Shown piece after piece: positions 22,451 through 35,786 of a stretch of DNA of 64,000 nt (the stretch's first letter is position 1; each line of letters opens with the position of its first letter). A program made the translations under genes and the position numbers. The notes under the pieces were generated by a model. The model was not told the DNA's origin. It worked only from the letters and a program-made list of their open reading frames with translations, and searched no databases. The stretch is from Lophius americanus (Eukaryota; Chordata; Actinopteri; Lophiiformes; Lophiidae), in assembly GCA_037951165.1 (NCBI GenBank), contig JBBDHG010000125.1, positions 913,501 through 977,500 on the forward strand, written 5' to 3'.

Positions 22451-23250
22451 TAGGTTATATCTCATAGGTGATAACTTGCTGTTCTCTATGTTAAGTAATT
22501 GTTTGATCTTCTAAAATCTTTTGTGTTTGGTTGTTTAGTGTTATTTTTGTTTGGCTTTTACCTAAACTTTTTATATTATTGCTTTTTAAATCGCGTGTTC
22601 CTCTTACTTTATTGGGCATATTAAAAGTGTGTTCATCCTTGTATTCTAAATGTCAGATTCACCATATTTGTGCAACTAGAGATACGTTAGGGAGTGTTTT
22701 ATGGTAACATTGTGTGCATACGGTCTGGTGTAATATAAAGCAGTCCTTGCGCATATTCTATCCATTCTGTGCACAGCTTTAAGTCTTCCTGTCTGTCTGC
22801 AGCGACCTCAGACAGCTATATCCATCTGCACTCAAAGTCCTCTCACAGTCATATTTCTCAGGACAAAAGCTGAGGTCGTACTCTTCTATTTGGACGTCTC
22901 TGACATGAAAAAGTTTGGGAATCCCTGCTGGAGCCTCGGCTTTAGCTGCTTTTCAAACACAGAAACATATATACGGCCTATCATCCTCTCTCTCGCCGTC
23001 TACCCTCTGCCTGATGTAGTGTGACAGTGTGTCCGCCCGCAGCACTCTGCTGGCGTGGAAACAATCAGCTTTGACAGAAAGGGGGTGGTGGTGGAGGGGA
23101 GGACAGAGGGAGGCAGAGGACTAGGGAGGGATGAAGGGAGTGGGAAGAGTGAGGGAGGGTGGAGGGGAGGCTACGGCCTGAGGCCTGGGTATGATGAACT
23201 GGATAGAAAGACCTGTCGTCAGAGGAGAACCAACACAAAACACATGCATG

Positions 23251-23263
23251 GATAGAAAGACAG

Positions 23264-23305
<42 letters not shown>

Positions 23306-23495
23306 CAAGACAGACAGACAGATAGACAGACAGACAGACAGATAGACAGACAGACAGACAGATAGAGAGAGAGAGAGAGATATATAGAGAGAGAGAGAGT
23401 GAGAGAGAGAGAGAGAGATAGACAGACAGACAGAGAGACAGAGAGATAGACAGACAGAGAGACAGAGAGACAGAGAGACAGACAGACAGACAGAC
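23251..23495. repeat. compound (GATA)n(GAGA)n(GACA)n microsatellite
   Basis: Interleaved GATA, GACA and GAGA runs over 245 bp. The reverse strand gives long S-L-C-V-type translations that are repeat artefacts. Confidence 0.96.
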
Positions 23496-23499
23496 TCAA

Positions 23500-26040
23500 A
23501 AATCCAATTCAATCAATATCGTTATGTTAGCGTTTTAGCCCAGTTTAGTAGTTCCAACTTAAAATCAGAACTTGTTCAACCAACTAAAGTTGATTGATTT
23601 AACACAACTTAACAGTTGGAAATGAATCACAGAGTCAGAACAGTACATTAAGGTTGTCCAAGATTAGTTTATATAGAACAAAGTAAATACAGTTAAGTAA
23701 ATGATTTTGAAATCTCTCAGGTCATCACAATGACAATAATGCTTAGTCTTTATTATCATTTAAGGTTAATCCATTTGAGCGATCCTGAGGAGCTGTGGCC
23801 CCCCAGTGAGAATGCATTTTTCAGAAATTGTTGTTAGAAAGAAAATAAATCTAAAATGGAATTTTGATTAAACTAAAAAGTATTATTTGTAGGGAAAGGG
23901 GAATTGGGCCTTATTAATTGCAAATACGGAAAAATAATCTTCTAAAATAAGTTTGTCTTGCATTATTTCGCTAATTGGTCAAAGTCATTGTGTCATTCTC
24001 GTTAAGAAATGTAGTATCTATACAACAACTGAGGAGAAAATCTAATTTTCCTTGACTGCCCTAAATTGGTTTAATTTAACTTAATTTGAAGGCAAAATAG
24101 AAAACCATGTTCAAGCTAAATGTAATTTAAACTGAAGATGACAGCGAAGAGGCCAAATCTTCTTTTACAATGTTACACGCTATTGAGTTAAACATCCAAT
24201 AAAGTAATGAAACAACCTGTTGACAGAACAGAAACCCACACAGCATTTAAGGCCGCTGTGACCTCAGTGTTAGTCACCCACTTGACTTCTTTAGTTAAAG
24301 CAATCAGGTCCATTTTAGCGGGGCCTCTCAAGATGCATCACCCTGCAAGTGTTTGATTCAAGGACTTGATGCTTGTGTGTGGGTGTTTGGGAGTGTGTGT
24401 GAGTGTGTGTGTGTGGGTGAGTGGGTGTGTTGGTGAAGAGGAGGAGTGGTGTGAGCTGACGGTTCAGCTGCCTCGTCTGCTATAACCAGCTAATAAATAT
24501 GAAAACAGCAGGTTAAAACTTTTTTATTCCTCCCGTGCCTGAAAGGATTATACCCTTCTATAGAGTCCCATGAAAAATCCCCCAAACCTCATAATGCCCA
24601 ATGTTGTCCCTTAAAACTGTGTCGGACAAAAGACAGAGAATGGGGGCTTTTTCACGCTTAAAGGGTTTTCTCAAGAGCACATTGAGGGGAGCCCTGGCCC
24701 GGACCCGCCCATAGATTATCTAGATGTCTGTGAAAGCACGGCTGGGAGCAGCAGGTGCGTGTGCCAGGCATGGGGGGGTCACAGGGGGCCCAGTGACCAT
24801 GCAGATGATGAATGCAGCGCAGCTGCCGACAGGAATGTTTGCATATTGTCACTTCCATTTAACTTGCTCTTTTTCTTCTCTGTCCTCCCTCCCCACCCCG
24901 ACCTAGAGATGGAGCTGCCGTCCCAGGTTTCCCCTCCCACTGCCGAGCTGCAGAGATAGGGCTAAACGGCGACAAACTGTCCACAAAAGCGACAAGCTGC
25001 GCAGGTCGCCCTTGCCTCAGCGGCGTGAAATTGTGGATTAAACTGATAAGCAGCAAGAACGTTACAGATCCTGCATTTTTTGTGGCGTTTTATGGGACCG
25101 AATGAATGCCAAGTAACTCATAAAACCGGGTTAACACACTTTGTCTCACTTTAAGCCCCAAGAGGCTTCTTTCTTACAATTTTTTGGATTGCAAGGTGGT
25201 TTTTCTGTAAAGTGCAGACATCAACATATGGTGGTGTGTATCTCGAGCTGAAACTGTTTAATAATGCAGCTCATGAATTTATCTGCACAACTTTGCCAAA
25301 AATTAATTAAATAACACAAAGAACGCAAATTGCACGCCACCTCAATTCACAAAATGAGGTGGCGTGGGATCTGATGGAGAGCATCAGCTCTTATCTTCAT
25401 TTTCATGCATTCACAATAAAGACAGTGTATTAAAACCAGGATTAATTTATCAAAGAAGATAGCCGTACTGCATATTGACCCATGCAGACCGCGTCTCTGC
25501 CTGGAAATGCACTCGTGGTGTTCTAATCTCTTCCATCCAAACCGTCTCCCCTTCCAAACTGTGGCCTAAGGCTATGAGTGAGTCCAGGACATAATCCCTC
25601 TCAAAACTCTGCAGTCCCGCTTATTCCACTGGGGTTTGGCAAAAGTGCTGCACGTCACGATCCCTTTTCACGCCATCTTCAAGGAAAAGGGGATTAATGT
25701 CCCCAACTTTATAAACAATGAGAATGAATAACAAACAGGCGTCTGTTTATCCCGCACCATTAAATAGAGGAAAGAGTGTCCTTGTGCATTTCACTGAACT
25801 GTGCTAATGGAGCTGACACAAACCAGCAGAACAGCATGGAATCAGTCAGTCAAAATCTGATGCTTTAGGACAGAGAATCTGCATCACAATCACCTCCTAT
25901 TTAACTGAGAAATTCAGCGTATTTGTGTTTTAATGCAAAGATGACAACAAAAGATATATGCCCCAAAATGGACAACTGATATGATCATGATTTGAGTTAA
26001 TGGAAATGTCTGAAGGTTTCGATAATGACACTGTCCTGGT
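23500..26040. other. intergenic, candidate regulatory texture at 24240-25130
   Basis: No gene was recognised. 24360-24430 is an imperfect GT repeat. 24240-25130 has balanced composition with a heptamer-rich, repeat-free texture (for example CCATAGATTATCTAGATG and GAATGTTTGCATATTG) that might be conserved non-coding DNA; this cannot be tested here. 25300-26030 shows nothing recognisable. Confidence 0.3.
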
Positions 26041-26069
26041 TTAGGTCAGGTTTTTTTTTTTTTTTTTAA

Positions 26070-27085
26070 CTCAAAAACAGACACATGCAGTTGGATAGTT
26101 CATAAATTGGTTCTATTACCCACAAAAACCCGACTTCCTGTTTTACTGAGATCATAATATGAGGTGACACAGGCCTAATTCTATGTGACGTTCTTCACTG
26201 TGGGAAAGACTGGAGATCAAAAGCAACGATGTTTAAAAAAAAAAGTTGTAGAACTCAACAAATCTGGAAAATATCTCAACAGTTCAACATGTCAGTTTCG
26301 TAAATAATTAGTAGGTTAGAAGACTGCATATCTAGATAATGGCCCCTCACACTGTTAGGGGATGGTTCAACTGGCAAAAGACTCTCCAAGGGTTACAGCT
26401 AGAGAATTTCAGAGGTCAGTATAATTTTGGAGTCAAAAAGTCGCCCCAACCACCATCAGATGTCCCCTACACCAACACCAGCTGTTCAAGAAAAACACCT
26501 CTGCTGTCATTATTATCTACAAACAAGCTAAAGTGCCAACAGTTTCCCACCACTGGGACTTTCAATAGAATAAGGTCATAGGTCAGATGATACCAAAATA
26601 CAGCTTTTTGGCATCAGACCAAACTGGTGGTGGATCTCTGATGCTGTGGGGCTGGGTTTTTATCCAACATCTTCTTAAAAGAAATGCTTCCATTGACTCA
26701 TCAAATACCAACAGATGTTCAATCAATACCTAAAAGCTTTGGCCGGGAAACTTCAAGTGGGCCGTGGTTGGACCTTCCAGCAGTACAATGATCCGAAACG
26801 CTCCTAAAAATCAACCCAAGAATGGTTCGGAGATCACAAAGTAAAGGTTTTTGCCATGGCCATCCCAGTCACCTGACCTAAACCCCCACAGAACATTTGA
26901 GGGATGTTCTGTGGGCTGTTCTGTTAAGGATGTGATGTTCCTTTTAATTATTTTTAAGAGTCAATAGTTATATTTATGTGAATCATTTGAATTATAGACC
27001 ATGGGTAGAGACAATAAAGATTTTTTTTCCCGATTTTTTTGCTCATTTTTTTCAATGGTGCCAGTAATTCTGGCGGCCGCTTCAT
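26070..27085 (+). mobile_element. Tc1-like transposon relic
   Basis: Decayed Tc1/mariner transposase text on the + strand. Recognisable pieces are a start-like region at about 26195 (CACTGTGGGAAAGACTGG), VRGWFNWQKTLQGLQLENFR at about 26357, the G-G-S-x-M-L-W-G-type segment at about 26625 (GGTGGATCTCTGATGCTGTG), an NDPK motif at about 26790, and S-P-D-L-N-P-like text at about 26865-26890. Several stops and frameshifts make it non-functional. The right end, near 27050-27080 (GGTGCCAGTAATTCTGG), resembles the family's terminal text. Confidence 0.8.
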
Positions 27086-27389
27086 GTTTTAGCTTTATAA
27101 ACTTAGCCCATTTAGAATGTGTAACTTATAATTAAAACTTGTTAAATCATCAAAATGTGATTCATTTGACACAAATTATTGGTTAGAGTTAATCATTCTT
27201 GTAAAACTGAATGTGAAGTATCCTTGTTTAGTTAGCTGGACGCTCATAGTCCTTGTTTAACAGGATATGCTGCAGTTACCCAATACAGTCATGTTGGTTT
27301 CACATCACACAACCCAGTTTGTCCAGTGATATTTATCCTGCTGGTACACTTGGCTGCCTCTTGCTCAGCTTTGGTACTTTACTCTAGAG

Positions 27390-27600
27390 AGTCTTGCTCA
27401 GGAGGTTGTTCATTTATCAGAAGGTCAGTGGTTCTATCCCTTTACTGCGTCTGTAGTCCACATGTTATGGTTCCTTGAGCAAGACACCTAACCCCTATTT
27501 GAACGCTGTGTGCTTCACAGGGGGGCCAAAGCCCCTCAGAATAGGTCAAACGGACTAAACTTAAGTGATGATAAAGACTAAACATTATTGTCATTGTCAT
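27390..27600. repeat. SINE-like fragment
   Basis: It contains GTGGTTCTATCCCTTT (B-box-like), then CCTTGAGCAAGACACCTAACCCC, a phrase diagnostic of an abundant teleost tRNA-derived SINE group, and a tail of TCATTGTCATCATT. The 5' part is not clear. Confidence 0.55.
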
Positions 27601-27642
27601 CATTACATTGTGATGACCTGACAGATCTCAAAATCATGCTCC

Positions 27643-28491
27643 TTAAAGGTACAGTTTGGAAAGTTAAGGGGTATCTCTTTGAATAAATGGAATATGATAT
27701 ACATTACAAAGTTTTTATTAGTGTATAAGCAGCTAAAAATAACTGCTTTTTTATATTATATTGGAAAATGCTCTTTATATCTACAGATGAAGAGGGTTCT
27801 CTTTCATGGAAGCCGCCATGTTTGTACAGCAGGCTATGGAGGACAAACCGAACACGGACTTTTTTTTGCCTCTTTGAGGTAGAAGTGGCAGAGAGATGAT
27901 GAAGGAATACTTTGACTGTAAAAAACATTAGAAGAAGATAAAGATTATTCTTATTCAGCGGCGAGGAACAGCCACAGGGGGACCTCTTTCCGGCGCTGGC
28001 TGACCCCAAGCAGTCGTGTTAACTTTGAGGCAATGCACCATACGAGGATTTGGGTCAGCTTGGAAAGATTCCGGCTTAGGTTGCGAGCTTTGCAGCGCCA
28101 CCCACCCCGATCTTGTTACTTTCTTGGGCCAGGGACCGATGGCTCACTGCAATGGCTTTCCTCCTCTACTCAGGTGGGAGGGGTGGGTTCCCTGATGCGA
28201 TGTTCAAATTTTGACAAATGGAAGCTCATACCTTTAAGTAGGAGGAAGGAGCTTGACTTGCCATCAAAAAAGGGAAACATGAAGACACTTTTTGAGGAAC
28301 CGTAAGAGGGGATCTGGTGACATTGGGTTCCATTGGGTTCCCAGCCTGGGGGATTGAACTCAGCATGCAAGGAATGGCCGCAAGACACCTGAAGGCCACC
28401 ATATATTATTGGTTACAGAGGGGTTAGCTGTAGCTGCGATCTGGAACCTCACCACTCTGATACCATCATATTCTACACATTGCACCGTTAA
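27643..28491. mobile_element. TTAA-bounded non-autonomous element
   Basis: It starts TTAAAGGTACAGTTTG and ends with the inverted form ACACATTGCACCGTTAA; both boundaries are TTAA. Internal phrases (GGAAGCCGCCATGTTTGTAC, CCTGAAGGCCACCATATAT, GGAACCTCACCACTCTGATA) are familiar from a widespread fish repeat. No transposase is encoded. TTAA targets suggest a piggyBac-type origin, but this is inference. Confidence 0.6.
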
Positions 28492-28499
28492 CAAACTAC

Positions 28500-30470
28500 A
28501 CAAACTGTATTCTAACTGAAATAAACTAGAAACAAGTGATTATCATCACTAAGGCAACAAGGTGTTTTAGCAGGCAAAAATCTTTCTTTGTCTTCTCTAT
28601 GTCCCACCAGGTTCCCATCTGTGTTGGCCATACCATTTATCTTCTGTGCATTCTTACACACTTTCCTCCTTTTTCAAACTCAAACCGGATAGTAGCTGAC
28701 AGAAAGGAGCTAAGGATTAGATGGTAGCCTTGCATAATTTATTTATTTTATTTATTTTGATGTAAATGATGTAAGCAAATAAACCGCCAAAAATAGTGAG
28801 AAATTAAAGAAAAAGTTTGTCCCAATATGTGGATATAAGTACAAAAAATGTTTCTTGTTTATCAACAGTCGTAACCCTTTAATGTCCTGCTCATCTGTTT
28901 GGTTGAGCTCATTTTGAGTCACCATTACTGAGCGGAAAATGTGTGCCACTTGTCTGAACCTGTTAAGCCTGTTTATGCTAAAGAATAGGGGACCTAAGAT
29001 AGAGCCCTGGGTAAAACCACAGGTAAAAGGAGCCACCAAGGAGGAGCCATTAGCTATGGCTATTGAGAAATCCTACATGATAAATAGGATTTTTTTTTAG
29101 ACATATTAAAGCATATACATACAAAACAGAATTATCTAACTTGATATACCCCCAAAAAAGTCCATTAAGTGTCATATTATTTTCAAAAACACGCTTTTTG
29201 CGAAGAGATTGAACTAATCTAACAAAAATTTCCATAGAATACAAAAATTTAATCGTAAAATAATTTAAACGTCTGATTTTTTGAATGTTTAAAAAACATG
29301 CTCGACCAAACGATTTGTAATTTTATGGTAAATTTAGAGTGATATATTGAATTAATAATTGCTCCAAAAGAAAAGAAAAAGGGGGGGGGGGCATTAAAGG
29401 GTTAATATTTATTTTCCTTGCTTCATTTCTATTCCTTTTCACAGCATTTTAGAAGACTGTATGAACGATAAATTCAAATCATCAATAAACTGAAAACATA
29501 TTTTCAAACTGTGTTTGTTGGGGCTTTGGCTAACAAATGCCATTACTGACACCGATAGTAGGCTACCGACCTACAGATGGAAGCAGATGATCCGCTGCGG
29601 GAACCCTGAAAGAGAACAGCTGTAATACAAAGAAGAAGATTCACATCATCAATAAACAGCAACAGATAGGATTTCGCGTTTGTCTTTTCTCCTTTTGTAT
29701 CACGGTATTTTCCAACAAAGACTGGATCATAACTCATTATTTGTGAGGAATTATAAATAATTGATGGTAAATGTGACGAAATCCCACAAAAACTGAGCAA
29801 TAAGGGACACTCTATTGTTGACAAAAGGTTCCTTTTCCATCCACTTAACATTTCATCCCTACTCTTATTTTTCTCAGCATTTTGCCAACACAGACTGGAT
29901 CATAAACTCTGTATCCACAGCTGCCACAACGGACAGTGTGGCTGGGAAGCAGAATATGAAAATGAAATATGAAACATGGTGTGATAAACTGGTAGATAAT
30001 CATCTTTTCATTAAACTTTCATCCCAAGTGACTTAAATATTCAAGAGCCCAATTACAGGGCTTGTATCTCGCTCTCATTCTCCTTCACCCTCGCTTCCCT
30101 TAACAAGAGCAGTCAGAGGGAGAGGGGTGAGTGGCTTAAGGGTTGAGTGAGAGCATCATTATGGAGCGGTCACACGGGGGAGGAAAGAGATGACCCGCTG
30201 TCCCTCACCGACGACGGGGAGCAGCAGGCCTGATGCAAGCTTGTCCAAATACTGGGATGAGAAGAGGAGGGACAGGGGTGGAAGGGCAACAGATAGACGT
30301 GTAGAGTGTGAAGCCATGCAGGTGCGGTGGATGGAGGGATGTCGGGAAACAGACAGAGGCAGAAAGCGACAAAGCAGAGAGAGAGGAGTGTAGATGATTT
30401 GTGCAGATAGTGGAAAGATTTGTGCATCCTGATGAGTGCCACAAACAGGGTGTATGACTCTTGTCTGCCT
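28500..30470. other. intergenic, no recognisable gene
   Basis: Mostly AT-rich. A G10 run lies at about 29381-29390. Nothing coding was recognised; the purine-rich stretch at 30110-30390 gives only low-complexity translations. Confidence 0.4.
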
Positions 30471-30472
30471 GT

Positions 30473-30476
<4 letters not shown>

Positions 30477-30520
<44 letters not shown>

Positions 30521-30537
30521 TCGTGTGTGTGTGTGTG
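30477..30537. repeat. (GT)n microsatellite
   Basis: About 21 GT units, a TCTC interruption, then more GT. An inverted partner (CA)n lies at 30878-30964. Confidence 0.95.
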
Positions 30538-30875
30538 AGTGAGTGAGTGTGAGAGTGTGTGTGTCAGTGTATTAGCAGTCAGAGCACTGAAGCCCACGGG
30601 CGATTCCTGTGTGTGCTTGTGATAAAGGGAAAAGGGGAGGAAGTATAACAGGGGAAGCGGGGTGTGGAGGAGGGGTTGGAGGAGGGTGAGGGGTGGGTGA
30701 GAGGAGAGATGAGGAAGTTGGTTGGGGGTGGGTGCATTTGGGTGTATGTTGAGAGTAAGAGAAAGAGAGAGAAAGGGAGAGAAAAGAGGAGAGAGAATAG
30801 AGAATCCAGCAGAGCAGGGAGCTTCCTCTGTGCTGTCAGTGCTTCTGGATCGTGTCCCCATTGGTGGTTCTCCTT

Positions 30876-30877
<2 letters not shown>

Positions 30878-30939
<62 letters not shown>

Positions 30940-30964
30940 CATACACACACACACACACACACAC
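30878..30964. repeat. (CA)n microsatellite
   Basis: About 30 CA units, a TGCAT interruption at about 30937-30941, then about 11 more. Confidence 0.95.
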
Positions 30965-31059
30965 AGACACGCACACAAATATGGTCCCTCACCCAATTGC
31001 TCTCTTCTCCCTCAAACCAACCTCTCTCCTCCCTCTCAAGAAAAGAGTGTCTTGGCAGG

Positions 31060-31290
31060 GTAATTAAGAATGGCCTCTAAACACAGGAGTATGGCAGGAA
31101 CGCTCCAGATGAAAGTAAATGATTAAAATAATTACAGGCTGAAAGCTGACGAGCCGGAGTGTGGGGTGGCCGCCGGACATTTGTCGGTAATTAGATAATT
31201 AATCTGAATGCAAATGATGAGCCCTAACGAAGCAGTCAAGCTGAACCAACGACAACTGCCGTGAGTGAAATGTGAAGGGGGGGATGAGAG
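31060..31290. promoter_or_regulatory. candidate conserved non-coding element
   Basis: Repeat-free, balanced sequence with clustered homeodomain/POU-type cores: GGTAATTAAG, AATGATTAAAATAATTAC, GGTAATTAGATAATTAATC and the octamer-like ATGCAAATGATGAG within about 150 bp. The texture matches developmental enhancers. Conservation is untested. Confidence 0.35.
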
Positions 31291-31479
31291 GAGAGGAAAA
31301 AGCAGAGGAGAGATGAGGGGGAGAAAAACACACGAATATGAGTGCAAAATATGCAACCTCCCAAAAAATCAGCACGAACACAGTCAAAGCGGCAGCAGAG
31401 GAGAAAGCAGCATTGTAAATCAATAACTGTTTCTGGCAGTGACAGCTCACCAAACAGACTCCCCTCTCTGACTCCCACT

Positions 31480-34400
31480 AAGCAGACATGAACATCTTGT
31501 TAAAAATGTACAAAAGGTGAGCCTGGTGTTTTGTGCTCCGCTGAAAAACACGCAAAAAATAATGTCTCCTCTCCCAAATGCCAAATGAAGAAGATGAAAT
31601 GGCACCCCAGGAAGAAAATAGAGCATGCTTTGCAGACCCTAAAGTGCATGAGCAAATTGTGGATTTTCTCGCACACTGCTCCATCTCCTGCACCTACACA
31701 TGCTCATTATCTCTGCATGCACCTCACTCTCACACAAATACCATCAGCATGCTGTATGCGCTCTCGGCAGATGTAAATAACATACTTCATGGCTGTGTTT
31801 TTTTCTTTCCAAGGTTGGCATAACAGGTGTAGACATACTTCTCAGTATTCTCTGTGGATCTCTTCACTACATTTAAATGAAGATCTTCAAGTGTTTAATT
31901 TTTTTATTTTTATCTCTGCACTGCAAAAAATGCTCATTTAAGTGTGAAAATCAAAAATATGTCAAGACCATGGAATTCAATGTAGAAAACTCAATCCAGT
32001 AACATATCTTTAATTTTCAAATTGCAGAAAATACACAATTTTACTGAAAAATTCTAAACTTTCGGAAAAAATAATGGGAAAATATCATAATATCACAAAC
32101 AACTGCAGATTATGTTAATATGCACATTCAGATTTACAATATAAACATTTTACTATTCAGAAATAACATATCTTCATTTCCTTTTTTGAGTGTATTATAG
32201 GTGATTTGATGGATATGGGTGAGTCAAGAGGATCTGAAATCTTGCCTCGGAGCATATATGACTATTTTTGTGGTATCAAGAGGTAAGAAAATGTAATGTG
32301 AAATATAAAAGAGCAATTCTGTTGCCACCAGAGATGGTGGTGTTTGAAATGTTAGGTATTAGTGTAGAATTGCGTATCCCATGACCAAACAAAACATTTT
32401 TAGATAGCTTACTCTGTGGATTATCTAAAAAAAAAAGTTGTAAAGGAAACATTTGAATTAATCAGGCTTGAGGAATTTTTCTTCAGTAAACGGCTGCTTT
32501 AATAGTTAGAAAAACGATTACTTAAATCCATCAGGATTTGATTGTGACGTAAAGAAGAATACGCATCTCAGTATTTGATAGTTTAAGGAAGATTTTCTAT
32601 AAAACCTTTAATGTTAGTGCCGCACACACTGTTTGAACCAAAGACCAGACGTTTATGGTTCAATTCCGAGCTGAAGTTGTCACTGTGTCATCATAATGGT
32701 TTAAATCATGTCAGTGGAAAAACAAACCAGGTCATTAGCAATTACACTTTGACACCTCAAGAAACACATTTCAGGTGTTCATAAACAAGACTGAAAAAAT
32801 AACCCAATATATTTTAGAACTTTTACGGCCTAAATCGTCTTTGCCAAACTATATGCAGTGTAAAACTTTTTAAGACTTTGTGGAAACTCCTAAACTGATC
32901 AAACTACCACTACCAGGTGTACGGCTATGTTGGTAAGATGGTCGTTCACTCATTTTTCATCTTTCATCTGCTCTTGCATGGCAACCTCGGTCATCACTGA
33001 AAGAATATTGAGTTGAATGGCTTTGGGTGGTTGAGCGGACTATAAATGTCTTAGAGCAAAGACCATTTTTTTTCCTACTCATTTCATCCTCCTTGAAGAT
33101 GCTGAAGAGTGCTGTATACGAATGTTCCCAATCTCCGAGATAATATTCAATTTGGTTACGATTTGACAACTATAGGCCCCTATCACAAGTTTCATATCAT
33201 TCTCATACTCAAAAAAAAGATTATATCATGTAGGACATAGATAAAATTCAACAACTTAGGTTTTATAAAATTCAATCAACTGGACATGAACTGATTCGAT
33301 TGAGTTTCTGTGGTTTCTTTTCTTGTGTCCAAATCGCTAAATGGGTTTATGTAACAAAGAGGTCTTCATTACTCAGAATTCACTGAACATATTGTAAATT
33401 AGGGTATCTCTATTAAAATAGTAATTTTAAACCTTTATATGCACTTTTAGGACAACTGTCACAAGCAGTTTAATTAAGTTACTTCACACTTTAATTACAA
33501 TACTGTCGCTTAATTTGAAAGGCGTACACATTTTATTGAGCACTTATTGAATATTTAAACCCATATTTATTCAATGTGTAAGCGATGTGTTGATCGCTGA
33601 TCTGCTGTCAGCTGCTGGAGCAGGTGCTTGGCTCTACGTAGAAAACAGGAAACAGAAGTGTCAGACATTATTGCTGTCTTGGAGTTACAGGGTATATTAA
33701 AATATTAAAATGGACTTATTGTAATGTTGTAGTTAGTGTGTGGTGCTGTGTTAAGCAGAAAAATATCCAAAGTTGTTTGACAAAAACTCACCTGTCACAT
33801 GGCTCCATTCCGGGAGAGACCATTTGATAGGAGAGGGGGGTAGTTTTGGTTAGTTTGGGTTTATTTATTCGGATGTTCAATTAAAGCAGTATGTTGTAGA
33901 TAAACTGTGTTAAATTATATTCAGTATATATATTTCTTAAATAATTGAACCTTTTGATGTTTTGGGAGAACACCTGTAAATGGTTGCATCCAAAAACATC
34001 ATGCAATCACGCCGAATATTTTTAAGGTTGCAATTGAAATACAAAACACATAATTTTGGTGCATCTTACCCTCTCCTCATCTATCAATGGATTAGATATG
34101 CATTTGGTAGGGTAAGGTTACCACTGAAAAATTAGTTGAACAACCCTCTCAAATAAAGTCGAATAAACCTTAATAAAATTACTTTTGCCAGTATACTTTA
34201 CCTCTAAGTAGTAAAGTTGAATCAAATATGTAAATTACACTGACTCAACCATAGAATATTTAAATTCGGTCAACATAATTGCTTAACTCTGAAAGTAACC
34301 CAGTAAACATAAGAAAATACTTTTTTCCCCTTTTTCCTTAAAAGTTAATTAAAGGAGTAATTTTTTGAGTGTATTCATCAATGATCAAATGTGCATTTGT

Positions 34401-35400
34401 GCCCTGCATGCATCTGTTATTGTGTTTTCCCTATTATTCAGGTTTTTCTTCACTGTTTCACATCTCTACGTATCAATTTATTTAAAATCTGTTATGTAAA
34501 GCAAAATAAATGCACTCATCTGCAGTTATGCAAGTTGATTAACACCCCCCCTTGTTAGTGTTAATTATGTTAGTGTTAGCACATCTACTTACACCTTTAA
34601 GACACTCTAGAGGAAAATGTTTTACATGTCCACCATCCTCATTAAATCCAGACAGATAATCCAATCAGTTATCCAATATAGTCACTGGAGACCAATGTTA
34701 TGCATAGGAATGTGTTGTCAGCCAACGTGTTTGGTTAGTGGCTTATTTAACCCCATGCAGCTCAACATTTTCATCATGTAGTGCCTTCCCCCCAAATCTA
34801 TGCTATGCAAATTCCATAGTCGTGCATAGTAGCACTGAATAAACTGAATGAATATATAAGGGGTTTCTTTCATGACGTTTTCTCCTCCCTGAAAACCTTG
34901 AACTATTGCTCGATTTCAAGAATCATTTTGCTCTAAACAAGATCCACCTTCCATAATGATGGTAATGTCGATGAGGCCAGATGGAGCAGATAATTGGCTA
35001 TTTCGAAAGGAGCATCTTCACCTCCACTGAAACCCAGGTGATATAACTTTTATTTATAATTACAAGCAAAAAGGATAAGATTTAAAATGACGAGTCAAAG
35101 AACATAGGTACTGATTTACAGTCTTATTCAGAAATTTAATGTTAATCAAGTGAGGATGTAAGACAATATTTTAAAGTAGCCAACCGCTAACTTTCTGATC
35201 ACCTGCTGACACTTGATAGTTTTTAGTGATTCAAACATTATGAAAAATAAAGAAATGTAAAGGGAAATTGTGTTTGGTTGATCTCCTGACTTAAAACATA
35301 TAATCACCGATCATATCATGCTTCAAAGTTTACAAACTTCCATATTGAATGTGTTTTCAATCCTGCTCCTCCTATGCCTCATGTGCATGTTGTTAATAAT
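31480..35400. other. intergenic upstream of the cdca5 3' end, no recognisable gene
   Basis: AT-rich DNA without convincing coding potential on either strand. No intact transposon was recognised. Confidence 0.4.
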
Positions 35401-35420
35401 TGTGTGTCTCAAGAGACACA

Positions 35421-35426
35421 TTTATT
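35421..35426 (-). terminator. cdca5: cdca5 polyadenylation signal
   Basis: TTTATT on the + strand is AATAAA on the minus strand, about 360 nt after the sororin stop codon. An 8-bp-arm palindrome (35403-35420) abuts it on the downstream side. Confidence 0.5.
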
Positions 35427-35786
35427 AACAAACTGTTGGGCGTTCACAGAAAAAAAAAATCCATAAATGTTTAAATGACAGCAACAACAAAGAACAGGCT
35501 TTATGTTTTACATCCCTATGTACTGGCCAATTTGAACTTATATCTTAGACGTGACTATAGTAGGTCAAGCCAACACATAATTACCTCAAGATCCACATGA
35601 ACAGCATTTATCGTGACGACAAACCCACGAGAATAGAAATGTGGGCCTGTAATAGAATTGGAAATATACAAAAACGCATGTTGAGACATAGAAAATGTTG
35701 TCCCCCCAGAGTCAGTGCTGGTCAACATGTCTGTGATAAAAACAACAAACCCAACAGTGTCTTAAAAAGTCTGCCCGCAAATATGT

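Noticed and set aside
23065..23512. Long minus-strand frames rich in S, L, C and V
   Set aside because: They are translations of the GATA/GACA/GAGA microsatellite and have no unique sequence beyond it.
27420..27450. Possible tRNA gene because of a B-box-like GTGGTTCTATCC
   Set aside because: No acceptor stem or anticodon arm can be folded around it; the context fits a SINE fragment.
29290..29400. G10 run as a G-quadruplex
   Set aside because: A single homopolymer without spaced G-runs; more likely simple slippage.
30205..31080. Several overlapping frames of 100-218 residues on both strands
   Set aside because: Their length comes from (GT)n/(CA)n and purine-rich tracts read in multiple frames; no domain or splice structure supports a gene.
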